Below, piece by piece: positions 10,528-21,455 of a stretch of 64,000 bases of DNA. Every line of letters begins with the position of its first letter. Positions within the stretch are counted from its first letter, which is position 1. The notes beneath the pieces were generated by a model. The model was not told the DNA's origin and did no database searches. It saw only the letters and a list, made by a program, of their open reading frames with translations. Location: positions 7,449 to 71,448 of the forward strand of contig NW_019091401.1 of NCBI RefSeq assembly GCF_001949145.1, read 5' to 3'. The translations under genes and the position numbers were made by a program. Source of the stretch: Acanthaster planci (lineage: Eukaryota > Echinodermata > Asteroidea > Valvatida > Acanthasteridae).

Positions 10528-11410
10528 GGATGGGGAAGCAGGAGCCGACAGGCCCGGACACTCAGGAGAAAGGACGAGTGGAGTGTCCCAAGTGTCATGT
10601 GTTCCTGCACTAGAGAAGCTTTGATCGACATATGACGAATGAGCATAAGCCCAGACTACACTTTTGGTGCTAAAGAAGTTCGAACAAGAACAGCTGCAGG
10701 GACAACCTCTGCTCACACTTTCGAGGCTGTCACCCACACGATGTCCATAAGGTCGACCGGATCGAAGGGGAGACCTATGCAATGCATGAACAAAGAAAGC
10801 AGAGTGATGAGAATGGTACTTGCAGGAGTTCAAAAACGTATGTGTCCCCCAAAAGAGGTAGTAGAAGTACTACGCCTACCAAGAGGAGGAAGGAGTCTAG
10901 TGACTCAACATTGAGCCAGGATGGACGCAGGGAGCCATCCCAGGAGGTGTAACCGAGGGGATGCCAAAAAAGAGCAGCCCAACAAGAAAGTGCGAAAGGA
11001 GAAGAAACAAGTGCCATGCACACTGTCTCTTGCAACTGAGAAAGGGCCACTAGACTTGACGGCAAAGATAGCCCCTAGGATAAGATAGTGGGAGACAGCA
11101 ACCACGCCAAAGCAGGTGGAAGAGCCTACTCAGGGGATAACCCTGATACCTGATACGCAGCTCGTAATCAATGTACCAGAAGTTGCAGATGGGGTGGAAC
11201 TACAGGCTAATGAGCGGAGAGGAGAGGGCCAACGAGAGAGAGCTGAGATAAACCTGTCACCGACTCTGATGTTGTGGGACAAGGAATAGTCCTTCAATGG
11301 TGCAACACCGATACAAGCACCAACAGGCAAACAAAGGGCCATGTTGGAGATGCTGTGAGAAAAAAGTGTGAAAGCGGTAGCTAAGGAAAATCCCCCTGAG
11401 AATGAGACAT
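10528..11410 (+). pseudogene. Third reading frame with C2H2 zinc finger, downstream of Gypsy copy 1 pol
   Basis: From an ATG at 10528 the frame reads through a C2H2 finger of the form C-x2-C-x11-H-x4-H ('ECPKCHVFLH', then 'RSFDRHMTNEH'), with one in-frame stop inside the finger (about 10609-10611). It continues, with further stops, into a Lys/Arg/Ser-rich stretch ('SPKRGSRSTTPTKRRKESSD', about 10848-10905) that resembles a nuclear localisation tail. A related open stretch 'TQGITLIPDTQLVINVPEVA' runs on to about 11280. Position after integrase suggests an accessory ORF of the retrotransposon, but a captured or host gene relic cannot be excluded. Function unknown. Confidence 0.5.
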
Positions 11411-11567
11411 AAACCTACCACCATGTAACAGTGATTTGAATAAATACACATAAAAAATAAAGCAAGTTCAGCTAGAGTTCACAAGCGTCGTAGACAGGAT
11501 ACAAGTTAAGTCCAAAAAAGGGGGTTGGTGATGTTACCAACAAGGATGGAGGCACTACAGGAATAAG

Positions 11568-12345
11568 TAATGGTGTTGGCAGCGGAGTTGGAGGAGATAA
11601 AGACAGCAGAGAAAAGGAAGACCAGTACACCAAATGTAGTTGTCGTGCTCCGAGATTGTAGGACAAAACTGACAGAGCAACCGACCAGTGACAAGGATCC
11701 GGAAGTTCATGAATGGGCAGAGGATATGCGTCGCCTGACCAAAGACATGTCCAATGAGGAAGGCGCACAGCTAGTGCTTGACACCCTCACCAGCGGTGCC
11801 CAAGCAGAGACTTGACTCTGCCACTGATCAGAGCGGAGCATCGCAGGATCATCGAATGCATCCTCCAGACATGAGTGTTAGGAGATACCATCTACCTGTT
11901 CAGAGGACTTCTATGGCCGTTTCTCCCTGAACCTGTTGAAGCTGTTGCAAAAGGTGGAAATTACTTCCCCAGAAGGTAGCCCTCTATTAGGTAACAAGGA
12001 TACTATCCTGAACAAGAGAGTCTCCTCAGGCTTAGCGGATGCAGCTCTACGTAGGGAGGTCAGGCGGTATGTCCAGGAAAATCCAAACCTAAAGTTCACT
12101 GACCTGAGGAACAAAGTGATGTCCTGAGAGAGTCTCCCTCCACCCCCTGTTCCAGAGGCCCGCACAGAAGCAGCTAGACCAGCAGGCCGCCCAGCTAAAG
12201 TCAACCCAGGAAACCTTGAACCAGCTCTGTAGCCAGGTTTCTCTTCTTCTGTCATGCAAGGAGGCCCTAACTCCCCCTAGGCGAGGTCCACCAACCTGCT
12301 ACAACTGCAACAAGGTTGGCCACATTGCATGATACCACCCCCACC
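11568..12345 (+). pseudogene. Gypsy copy 2: gag remnant with broken zinc knuckle
   Basis: The frame at 11570-11815 is acidic and helical ('DPEVHEWAEDMRRLTKDM'). A second frame (11936-12127) reads 'LADAALRREVRRYVQENPNL' and 'FTDLRNKVMS', typical of a gag capsid end. Next, 12180-12280 is Pro/Ala rich. At 12297-12340 lies a CCHC knuckle, 'CYNCNKVGHIA' followed by a stop, so the final zinc ligand is lost and the frame is terminated. Together these are the capsid and nucleocapsid parts of a second LTR retrotransposon, distinct from copy 1 in sequence. Confidence 0.7.
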
Positions 12346-12499
12346 TCCCAAGCCAAGAGAATCATCTCATACATAAGCCCGTTTCCCATCGAGATTGGGT
12401 GGGAGCCACACCATTCAAACCATCCTAACAGGCACCCAAGGAGTCCCCAAACAGCAGCCCTCCACAGTAAAGAGCCAGGTGTTAGAGGGGGAAATAGCT

Positions 12500-13294
12500 G
12501 GCTCATCAGCTAACAAAAGCAGAGACAATATCTTTGGTAGGGCAGTTTCAAAAAGCCCTGAAGTGACTGTCACTGTCTTGGGACACAAAGTCTGCTTCGT
12601 GCTTGACACTGGCAGCGAAGTAACTATCCTACCAAGAGACTGTCCTCAGAAGACTGTCACCCCAACAGCCTGCTGTACAAGATGTCAATGAATGGCTGAA
12701 GGTGTATGCAGCAAATGGAGTGGAGCTGCTATACACTGGCTACGTGGAATTGGAAATGGAGGTTATAGGCATTCAGCTTAGCCAGGTAGGAGTCCTAGTG
12801 TCAAAGATGTCCCAGCCTACTGGCCTGCTGGGATGTAACGTCATCAGCGAAGTACGGCAAGCCCTGACGGACAAGTATGGCAAAAACTTCCTGGAAGTGC
12901 CCCAGACAGATGAAAGTCCTCAGTGGATGAAAGCATTCCTGGCTTATGAGATTGCTGAGTGTGACAAAATGAAATCTACATTTGCCCAGCAATGAAAGAA
13001 GTCGCCGATCTGCATACCCGCCCGTAGCATCAATGCAGTGAGCTCTTCTATGAGGCAATGGGAAAATCACCCCAAAGAAGTGCTGAGCCAGGTGGTCACA
13101 GTGGTAACACTGGCAGCCTTCCCAGGAACATCACCTTGATCAACACATGCTCCACTCCCCAGAAGGGAACAATGTTTGTCCAACTCATCAACGTTGGTGA
13201 CGAGGATATTTGGTTGCAGCTTAGGAGCTGGATTGGCATCGTATCTCCCGTGCAAGTACTCCACTCAGACTCCAACAGTACCCAAAAGCAGTAG
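12500..13294 (+). pseudogene. Gypsy copy 2: protease and protease-RT linker
   Basis: A retropepsin start 'PEVTVTVLGHKVCFVLDTGS' (12557-12616, catalytic DTGS) is followed after a frameshift (near 12670) by 'VELLYTGYVELEMEV' and the second protease core 'PTGLLGCNVI' (12814-12845). The next frame (13058-13294) contains 'SLPRNITLINTC..QKGTMF' and 'DEDIWLQLRSWIGIVSPVQV', the beta-rich linker usually found before RT in Gypsy Pol. At least two frameshifts and stops separate these pieces. Copy is non-functional. Confidence 0.8.
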
Positions 13295-13297
13295 TAC

Positions 13298-14335
13298 CAC
13301 CAAGTAGCCATTGCTGAGGAAGACATCCAGAAGATTGCATTCTGTGCAGGCACTGGTGGCCTGTACGAATACATCCGCATGCCCTTCGGGCTTAGCAACA
13401 GCTCAGCGACATTTCAGTGACTGATGGAGGTCATCTTCGGCGACCTCAATTATGGCAGTCTACTCCTGTACCTGGATGATATTCTTTTCAAACTCCTATG
13501 AGGAACACCTAGAGAGGCTAGAGGAGGTATTCCAGAGGTTGAGGCTCCATGGCCCGAAGCTGAGGCCCAAGAAGTGTCACTTCTTCAGGTAGGAGTGCCA
13601 GTACTTGGGCCATGTTGTTCCTTCCAAGGGCATCGCCACTGACCCTGCCAAGACTGAAGCCATAGCTGGTCGGAAACAGCCTCACACTGAGAAGGAGCTG
13701 CAGGCTTTCCTTGGCATTACTGGCTACTATTGGAGGTTCGTGAAGAGGTTCAGCCAGTAGAGGTTCAGCAGTACCGCTTCATGCATTCCTCACAAAGCAA
13801 GGATGCAAGAAGAGAGTGGCCTTGAGACGCCCCTCACCAGCCAAGCAGCAGGAGTTCCGGCAACGGTGGACTCCAGAGTGCACAAGGGCTTTTGAGGAGC
13901 TGAAGACGAGAATGACAACCCCACCCATCCTGGGTTATCCCGACTTCAAGAGACCCTTCATTGTGGAAACCAATGCCTTTTTTGATGGGCTGGGTGCTGT
14001 CTTGTCCTAAGAGCAGGACAGGGGCAGAGTGGTCATCTGCTACGCAAGCTGCAGTCTCTGTTCATCAGAGTGGAATATGTCGAACTACAGTTCGATGAAG
14101 CTTGAGCTGCTTGACCTCGAATGGGCTGTCGTTGAGAAGTTCCACGCTTATCTCCTTGGAGCTGAATTCACGGCCTTTACCAACAACAACCCATAGTCAT
14201 GTCTGAAGGCAGCCAAACTCACTGCAGCAGAGATGAGGTGGGTGAGCCAGTGCGCCCAGTTCCATTTCCAAATTCGTTACTGCTCTGGTAGATCAAACAC
14301 AAATGTCGATGTTCTGTGTCACCAGACTGTGCACA
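13298..14335 (+). pseudogene. Gypsy copy 2: reverse transcriptase palm and RNase H
   Basis: RT resumes at 'HQVAIAEEDIQKIAF' (13300-13345), 'RMPFGLSNSSATFQ' (13376-13417) and the catalytic YLDD box (13469-13480), then thumb ('HLERLEEVFQRLRLHG', 'YLGHVVPSKG') and connection ('ELQAFLGITGYYWRFVKRF'). RNase H follows at about 13880-14330: 'FEELKTRMTTPPIL', 'FIVETNAFFDGLGAVLS', 'MKLELLDLEWAVVEKFHAYL', 'CSGRSNTNVDVLC'. The first RNase H aspartate (normally in a T-D-A context) reads T-N-A here. Fingers and the first RT motifs are missing, a deletion near 13290-13300. Several stops and a frameshift just after YLDD make it a pseudogene. Confidence 0.88.
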
Positions 14336-14499
14336 CCGAGGAGACCCTGTCAGACATGACAAACTCGACTTCACTCAGAGAGATTACAGAGGAAGCCGTG
14401 AGGGCAACTCATGTCATTACTCATTTGTTCATCACAGTAGAGGCTCCATCAGCAATGGCTACCCTGCCGGGATACACTCCATAGGATGGAGACCCAGTT

Positions 14500-15710
14500 A
14501 TTTCCCGGTTCCGAGTGTTCTGGAAACATGGCTCAAAACCAGACCTGAGCCACCTGAGACATGAGTCTAGGAAAACAAGAACCCTCCTAAGGAAGTGGGA
14601 CAGGGTCTACGAGAAGGAGGGCATCCTTTACCCTCACTCTACGGATCATATTGAAGGCAGGCGAAGCAAACTGCTTTTGCCTGCAAGCTTAGCATTGATG
14701 GCTCTCACCACGGTGCACAACCAAGCTAGACACCTGAGACAGGAGCAGATCTTAGCCTTGATCAGACAGAGGTTCTACTGGCCAGAAATGGCTGCCGAAG
14801 TGGAAGATGCATCGTCAAAAAGGTGCCAACTCCAAGGGTCAGCCTCAACATGGGGACACTACTGGCAGGCCTTGACATCCTCGCAATCGACATCAGCCTG
14901 ATGGATAGATCATCTGATGGTCGCAAGAATGTGCTGGTCAATACCAACATCTTCAGCAAGTTCTTGTTAGTTGTTCCATGCCATGACCAGAGGGCCTCAA
15001 CGACAGGGTCACGGGCAGTGTGAACGGTTTTATCGTACTGTCCACAATCTACTTTGCACCCTTCCGCCGGAATGAAAGAAGCGCTGGCCGGAGCATCTAC
15101 AGGAACTCTGCAGGTGTTTGCGTACAATTGCACACCACATGCATTGACAGGTTGTCTCCCTTCTCCATTTTCATGGGATGTGAGCCAGCTTTGACCTGAT
15201 GTTTGGGCTAGCTAAGCAGGGGACCACAACAGATCCAGATCTTGATGCGTGGGTAAAGCAGCACCAACAGAAACTTAAAAACACTGCCGCATTGGCTCGA
15301 GAAAGATGGACAAGAAGAGTGTCAACAGATGCAAGCGAAATGATGGAAGGGCGAATGACCGTGGAATCCCCATCAGTTCCATAGTTCTCCTTCACAATCA
15401 CCCCTCCCCCTGACAAACAAAAATGCTGACCACTGGAAGCCTACCCCCTTCCCTGTGGTTTCACAACCTGACACAAATGTCTACGACGTTCAGCTGGCGG
15501 ACGGTCATGGGCCCAGTAAAAGAGTCACCAGGATGGATATCCTAAACACAAGGGAGGCAGTTCCTGGCATATATAGTGACGAGCAGGAAAAAGTAATGCC
15601 CCAGTCCTCATTTCCTTCGCCCTCCTTCAAGTTTCCAGCAATTTCAAAGGAAAAAGACCAGGCTGACCAAGCTTGCAACGTAGACGAAGTTCAACCACCC
15701 TGAAGCTGGA
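14500..15710 (+). pseudogene. Gypsy copy 2: integrase
   Basis: An HHCC-type N-terminus is recognisable ('LLLPASLALMALTTVHNQAR', 14667-14728; 'RQRFYWPEMAAEVED', 14764-14808). The catalytic core begins with 'LDILAIDISLMDRSSDG' (14872-14923, first DDE aspartate) and 'SKFLLVVPCHDQRAS' (14957-15000), but the stretch with the second Asp and the Glu is deleted. The frame picks up at the core's end ('NCTPHALTG', about 15125-15150). The C-terminal part has 'WVKQHQQKLKN..ALARER' (15250-15305) and 'DTNVYDVQLADGHGPSKRV' (15469-15525). Stops and frame changes throughout. Confidence 0.82.
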
Positions 15711-16547
15711 CCCATGGAATCCAAGATGAGTTCTCCTTCAGATGGAGCTGGTATGGCAACTTCTGTTATTCCACCCCATGACACCCACATAAAAGAGGAG
15801 CCTACTGTGGCCGCAGTCTCCTTCGATCCAGTGGAGCCTGTCACTGCAGCTGAACCCCAGAGCCTGAACATAGTAGAGGAGGCTACAGTGCCTGATGCCT
15901 GTGTCCCCTGCTCTGGATATTGACAACACTTGTCTCCTTCAGGGAACTAAAGTACTGTATGTGATGCCCCTGTCTCAACCGAGTGCCCTGAGAACACTCA
16001 ACAGCCTTCCCGAACTCCAGATGTCAAGTCCACAGAAGCTACCGGAACAACCCCTGAAGATCCCACAAGTGAGCCAGAGAGACATTTCACCCGTGTTAGT
16101 ACTGGCACACATTCCAATCCCTTCCATCTTCCTCAAGCAGACACAAACAGCATTCATACAGACATGTGGACTCCATCTTCGTCAGTGAGTACCCTCCTGA
16201 GTGAAAGACTAGATGGATGGCTTGACGGATTTCTCCAGCAAGCAGTTGTGTTGACTTCCCCACTCGAGTCCCAACTTACTGTCAATGGACAATCAAAAAC
16301 TGTAGTGCCGAGGCCGGAGAACAGAGTTTCTAGAGCCCAATTAAATGATATATATTTCAATAGTTGTTTAATTAACCATAGTACTGATAGATTCACTATT
16401 GGTGAGGAACCTAATAGGTTAGCAGAGGAGATTGTGACCAGGCACTTTCAGTGCACCACCCCTTTAAGCTTTAAATCACCTACTGGTTGTCCTAGCAACA
16501 GCCCTCCACTGAGGGTCTTGGGTCCATCAGTGTGGTCTGTGTGGTGA
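15711..16547 (+). pseudogene. Gypsy copy 2: Pol tail / unassigned 3' reading frames
   Basis: Three overlapping open frames (15714-15923, 15895-16188, 16164-16547) are Pro/Ser/Thr/Glu rich, with no recognised domain. Their continuity with the integrase C-terminus and similar composition suggest the disordered tail of Pol or an accessory frame. A possible polyadenylation word AATAAA lies at 16672-16677, which may mark the 3' end of this element; no LTR pair was identified. Confidence 0.4.
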
Positions 16548-16848
16548 GCATTGTGCCACTTTCATACTCAGTTTTCGACAGATCAACAAGCATCTATCAG
16601 TTCCTGTGTAGTCTCACTGTTTGCATCAATTTCCCCTTCCTTGTTTTGCCCATCATGCCTTTTTTCCATCGAATAAACTTGTAAAAAGAACTCCTACGTA
16701 ACATATCCATCTTGAACTTAAGGAAAAGCAACCCCTTACTTCCAGGTAGGCTTTATGTATGTAGGCCTAGGCCTAGGCCTATAACTGTTACAAAGGCTAT
16801 AGTATAGTCAGCAGCTTCTCTGCAACCCAGACCATCGAGTACAAGCTC

Positions 16849-17064
16849 ATGTCAAGCCAGACGACAGCTGAACAGTACTTTGACAGAGCAGACCCATCCC
16901 ATACTCCTGTAAATGCCACCTTGTGCAGAAATATGATGACAGCATATCACGCATACTCAGATCTCAAGGAAGAAAGCCAAGAAGACAGAACAAGAAAGGA
17001 AGAAGATGGGCCTACAACTTGTCAAGTCTTGCACAGTGTCATCAAAGACCCAAATGAAACTTGA
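16849..17064 (+). other. Short open frame, unrecognised
   Basis: 71 codons, hydrophilic, 'QTTAEQYFDRADPSHTPVNA' then a Glu/Lys/Arg-rich end 'DLKEESQEDRTRKEEDG'. No domain, no splice context. It may belong to the same decayed coiled-coil element as 19.64-20.36 kb, but that link is a guess. Confidence 0.2.
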
Positions 17065-17099
17065 ACAATTCAAACTGGCATAAGCGGATCTTGCAGAAC

Positions 17100-19630
17100 A
17101 CTTCAACCAAAAAATAGAAAAGAGCCTTATAAGGTAAAAAGAGCATGGTCAAACCTCTATATAAATTTCATACTTAACAGATTACCTTACTGTAGCAGTG
17201 TGGCGGGGTGGGAGGGGGTGTGGAGGTAGGGGCCTCCTTGGGTTACGAAGGGACGGGGAAGGGCTGAGTCAGCACACAGGTCCTTTGGACTAGAAGGATG
17301 TAGGTAGACTGAAGCAGGATTGTCAGCTTGCCTCGTGAATAACAATTTATTTTGTCTGCCACACCGTCCAGCCTACACCTGTGGATGTCAGGGCAGGCGA
17401 CTTAAATGTTGTAGAAAACATGTATGTTATACTTTTCCCACTTAGGCTTACAGAATATCCACTTTTAAATCACAAAAATAATCTAAGATACAGTCTGAGA
17501 AAATAGGAGTAATGCAGTTTGGAGTTGTTAAATACATTTACATTACAACCATGTGTGATTATGCTTCCCACAGTGGCTTTATAAAGACCCACAAAAATTG
17601 TAACATAAGTCGAAAAAGCGATGTACGCCCGGGGCCCCATGTCTACACGTACATGTGCGCCGCAGTAATGCTACATGGGCCTACACAGTACCTACACACT
17701 TGTACAACGATTGCCAAACTTCATTTTTACTTAAACTTTTCAGGCCCAAAATATCACCATTTTTTCCACCAAAACATGACTGAAATTTACATCAGAATGA
17801 TCCATGATCTCCTGCAGTTATATTGACATAGGACCCCAGTCATTATTTTCCCAATGAAACATGAATTATTAGCACCAAAATCGATCTATAATTATGACAA
17901 AGTTACCTGTGGATGTCAGGGCAGGCGACTGCCAGAGCCCGCGCACGTAGTAACTTAGCAACAATAAGTATGATGTAATGGTTAAAAAAAGAGCTTAATT
18001 TTCCTGTACCTAATTCCTATGAGATGTTATAATAAATGACAATAAACCCATCCTGGTTAGATATTTGTTTGTAAAAGTATGGAAATTTTACAATTGAACA
18101 AAATAAAGATTTTTTTTCCAAAAATAAGTACTAATAAGAGTAATGAAATGTGCTTATTTATGTGTTTGTTGGTGCGTCTGACTCCAGTAATTAATGTAAA
18201 TAAACACGGAACCCAACTTGTGGAACTAATGGGATGACCTTGAAGGTAAAATATCGACCAAAAAATTATGTCTATGAGAAAATAATACTAATCCATTACA
18301 CTCTAATAAATAATCTAAATAATTACAAATGGAGCATTTACCCCCCTTACAGCAGTAATCTTGTGTTACCAAGAATAAAAACAATGAAGAATAAACCACA
18401 TCTGACCCAAACAATCTGTTGTAATCAGAATGTTTCATAAACACTGTTATTGTGAATGGGTTTTGACGTTAAGATGTAGAAACAACCTGTTTTGCTGCTT
18501 GAAAAGTTTGCAACAGGCAGACAACATGAAGTCTGCAGGCAGGAAAAGGACCGACTCACACTATAAACCTTGACTTTTACAATTTTGGTATACCTATTAA
18601 TAGGTCATTTTAGCCTTCAGGAAGTTTCAAGCAAATATGAAGAAAAAAATGAAATTGAAAATGTGCAGAAAATGCAGGAAAAAATGACCAATGGGGCTGT
18701 AATATGCACCACAGAGCATCTACATTTCAAGAATGGGCCCAGGAGCCACACCGTAAATGCTTCACACTTTACACATGCACTTCAGCTATTTCTTATGCTC
18801 CACTCACACCCCTGTAAGTGATCTTTACATTGTTAATGCCAGCTATTACACCCTATTTTGCACAAGATAAATTCAGGTTGTTCTGGACCGTTGACATATA
18901 ACTAAAACAATGTTCATCTTATGCTGTGGTGTTTTATGCACTTTGAGCATTAACTGATTAGTTAGAAATGTAGAAGATTTCAGAGAAAGTTGATTGCAAG
19001 ATAAGTCAATAAAGAGAATTTACACTGTACCCACTTCAGTAGAGTCTGTATTCGAGGTAATCAGTTGTTTAAAGAGACTTTTTATGCAATCAGTTTTTAA
19101 GCTGAATTTGCGTACTTTCAGAAGTAAAGTCTCTCAGAATTTTCCAGGCAGTTTGAGATTGTCACATTAGATGCTTGTGCAATGCGTACTTACTTTGGAT
19201 TTTGCCTGGGAAATTCAGACTTATAGAGATGTAATTTTGAGATCTGAAAGTGCCATTTAACAGACAATTTGAGGACAGTTTTTGAGTCTCAGTTTTAGAA
19301 TTAGCCAGATAGTTTCTGCAAGTTATATCCTTGTTGTGCTGCCAAAATACTGTATCCACTCACGAATCAGCACGTGAACAGTAATTCTGTGTGTCATGTT
19401 TTTATTTCCTTTTGGATCGAATAAAATCCATACACAATAAGCAAGATTTCTTCTGTTGAAACTTTAATTGGTTCTACCGGTACTGCCCGACAGTCCAATA
19501 TACTTGTGATTAATAGACAGCACTTCCAATGGCATATATTTTAGCATTTATTTGTGCTGAGGGAATCTTTACTTATGACTTTCTGCACCATCCTGCTCGT
19601 TTTCAGCTGTAGTCAGTACCTTACCTCAGA
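17100..19630. other. Intergenic DNA with one split direct repeat
   Basis: No gene recognised. A G-rich low-complexity patch is at 17200-17265. The 26-base word beginning ACCTGTGGATGTCAGGGCAG occurs twice in the same orientation (17377-17402 and 17905-17930). Several polyadenylation-like words occur without a gene to serve. Confidence 0.55.
17377..17930. repeat. 26-bp direct repeat pair flanking ~500 bp
   Basis: Identical 26-base copies (starting ACCTGTGGATGTCAGGGCAG, ending GCGACT) at 17377-17402 and 17905-17930. They could be the edges of a short inserted segment or two remnants of one older repeat. No ORF of note in between. Confidence 0.85.
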
Positions 19631-19639
19631 CCCCTGGTC

Positions 19640-20360
19640 TGCTACAACTCCAGCTATCAGCAACTCTCCAAATGACTCCCTCCGAGATGACAATCTTCAA
19701 TGTTAATGACCTTCGGATTCCAGATGTCCACCTTTACCGTGCAATGGAAGCAGGGGTCAAAGGTCAGTCGCATTATGCTCCACATGAGAACTAGCAAGAT
19801 GGTGGGCTGAAAAAAGGCCTTGTCAGAAGCTTCTCAAACTGGCCAGAGCAGCAGAGAAAGAACAAGCAAGGATTTGTCGAGAAACAATTCAACAAGAGGC
19901 ACACCAGAAGGTAGCCAGCCTTAAAAATAAAGAACATGTGCTCCAAATAGACTTCAAGCTCAGTCAGGCAGAAAGCCAGATTGAATCAGACTTGCTCCAA
20001 GAGATACAGATCTCCAGCAGAGGGAACTCCTTGAGAGTGACCAGATATGCCAAGCATTGGACTTGGTTAATATGACAGTGAAGTTTTTTGCGTACTCTGT
20101 GTGAGCATTTTCTTGGTGATATTAATGTAAACAGAAAGAACCCATCCTAGAGAAGATAAAATCTCAATCTACAAACAAAAATAGCAAAGGAAAGTAAGAA
20201 AGCTGATGAACCCGAAAGTGCCAGAACTACAACTAGCAGCAAGTCCAAAAGAAAGACCCCTTAAGTTCTTGAGAAATTCCACCAAGATCTGGATGCTGCA
20301 CAGAAAGATGCAATCATAAAATCATGGGTAGCTTTTGCAAACAAGGAAGGGTGGTAGCTA
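19640..20360 (+). pseudogene. Coiled-coil protein relic, family unknown
   Basis: Frame-broken plus-strand translation contains long charged helical runs: 'LLKLARAAEKEQARICRETI' (about 19828-19887), 'QKVASLKNKEHVLQ', 'LSQAESQIESDLLQEIQ', then after stops 'KIAKESKKADEPESARTT' (around 20180-20235) and 'KFHQDLDAAQKDAIIKSWV' (about 20275-20335). At least five stops or frameshifts. The composition is that of a retroelement-associated or structural coiled-coil protein. No known domain is claimed. Confidence 0.4.
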
Positions 20361-20823
20361 TCCAGGTTAGTAAATTAACTTCTATATTATAAATGTATTA
20401 AGCTTAGTTGCTAACCATCATTTTTATATCCAGAAGCTTTTGTGTCCTACAGACACACTACATATTTTGGGTTTTGGATTTGTCAAGGCAAAGGTAATCC
20501 CCCTCCTATGCTATTCATTTTTTGCAGCATCATGATTCCACTGTTTAATAGTATTTAACAGTGCACCAATTATGCTTTGCTTGTGCTTCCATTTTTCAGG
20601 AACAGTCTGTGAGAAACTCACTGTAGCTATAGATGACAAACATCATAGGAATTCTCATATGAACTTGGCTCATCATTGGAATCCAAGACAACGCCACAAG
20701 AGCAAAGCTGTTTACAAGCCAAAGATGTCTCGCTACTACAAACAAATGAGATTTGCAAAACTGTGCAACTCATCTCTCGCAAGTGAACAACATACAGCAA
20801 ACTACTCAAGAGGAGAAGAATAA

Positions 20824-21455
20824 GCAGACATTGGGGTCAAGTATACTGATGCCAGTGTCATACATGTAGTGGCCCATTCTGAAAAAGACCTTTAAGCAAC
20901 CCTGGATACCTTTAGCCATGCCTACAATGCCCAAGGCCTCACACTTAATACTCAGAAAAAAAAGATTCAGCTCCAACCATGACCTCACAAAACACATCAG
21001 CTGCGACTGCCAGAGATCACTGTTAGCAATAAGGCTGTGCCGAATATCTGAATATTCAATCGATCATTGAATATTTGAATATTTTGATATGACTGATTTT
21101 GTATATGATTTGTTCAACAATCTGCTGGTCGGTGTGACCGAATATTCGGATATTCGACCAAATTGAAGGTTGAATATTCTAATAGTGAATTGTTCAAATT
21201 GACTTGGCCCTAGTTAGCAAGGAGTGTCTTAGCTCTGTTGATCATTTCACATGTCTTGGCAATTATTGTCTAAGTCCATCTTACTTCAGCAAGTGTTGCC
21301 TTTGGTCAACTCACAGCCCGAGTGTTCACTAACAAGAACATTTTATTTAACACTAACACCAACCTCTACAAAGCCATAATCCTACCGACCCTGCCGTATA
21401 GTTCTGAAGCTTGAATCACTGGATGCTTTCTGGAATTGGATCTCAAGGGAATGAA
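20824..21455 (+). pseudogene. LINE reverse transcriptase fragment
   Basis: Plus-strand translation reads 'GVKYTDASVIHVVAHSEKDL' (20835-20894), a worn version of the YADD-type RT catalytic segment of non-LTR retrotransposons, then 'TLDTFSHAYNAQGLTLNTQK' (20900-20960), the following helix and strand. After an inserted MITE, 'SSVDHFTCLGNY' (21235-21270) and 'LYKAIILPTLPYSSEAW' (21368-21415) match the thumb/post-RT region. The catalytic residues are altered and stops occur, so it is dead. It is truncated at both sides. Confidence 0.75.
21030..21212. mobile_element. hAT-type MITE (183 bp) with 8-bp target duplication
   Basis: GTTAGCAA occurs at 21022-21029 and again at 21213-21220, directly flanking a 183-base insert. 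The insert starts TAAGGCTGTGCCGAATAT and its other end, reverse-complemented, starts TAGGGCCAAGTCAATTTG: short imperfect terminal inverted repeats of the TAGGGCTGTGCC class typical of hAT elements. The interior is made of GAATATTCGAATATT-like words. The insert splits the LINE RT fragment, whose protein similarity resumes after it. Confidence 0.88.

Noticed and set aside
21030-21212. GAATATT-rich stretch considered as simple-sequence satellite
   Set aside because: The 8-bp duplication and the inverted ends show that it is a bounded hAT-type insertion.
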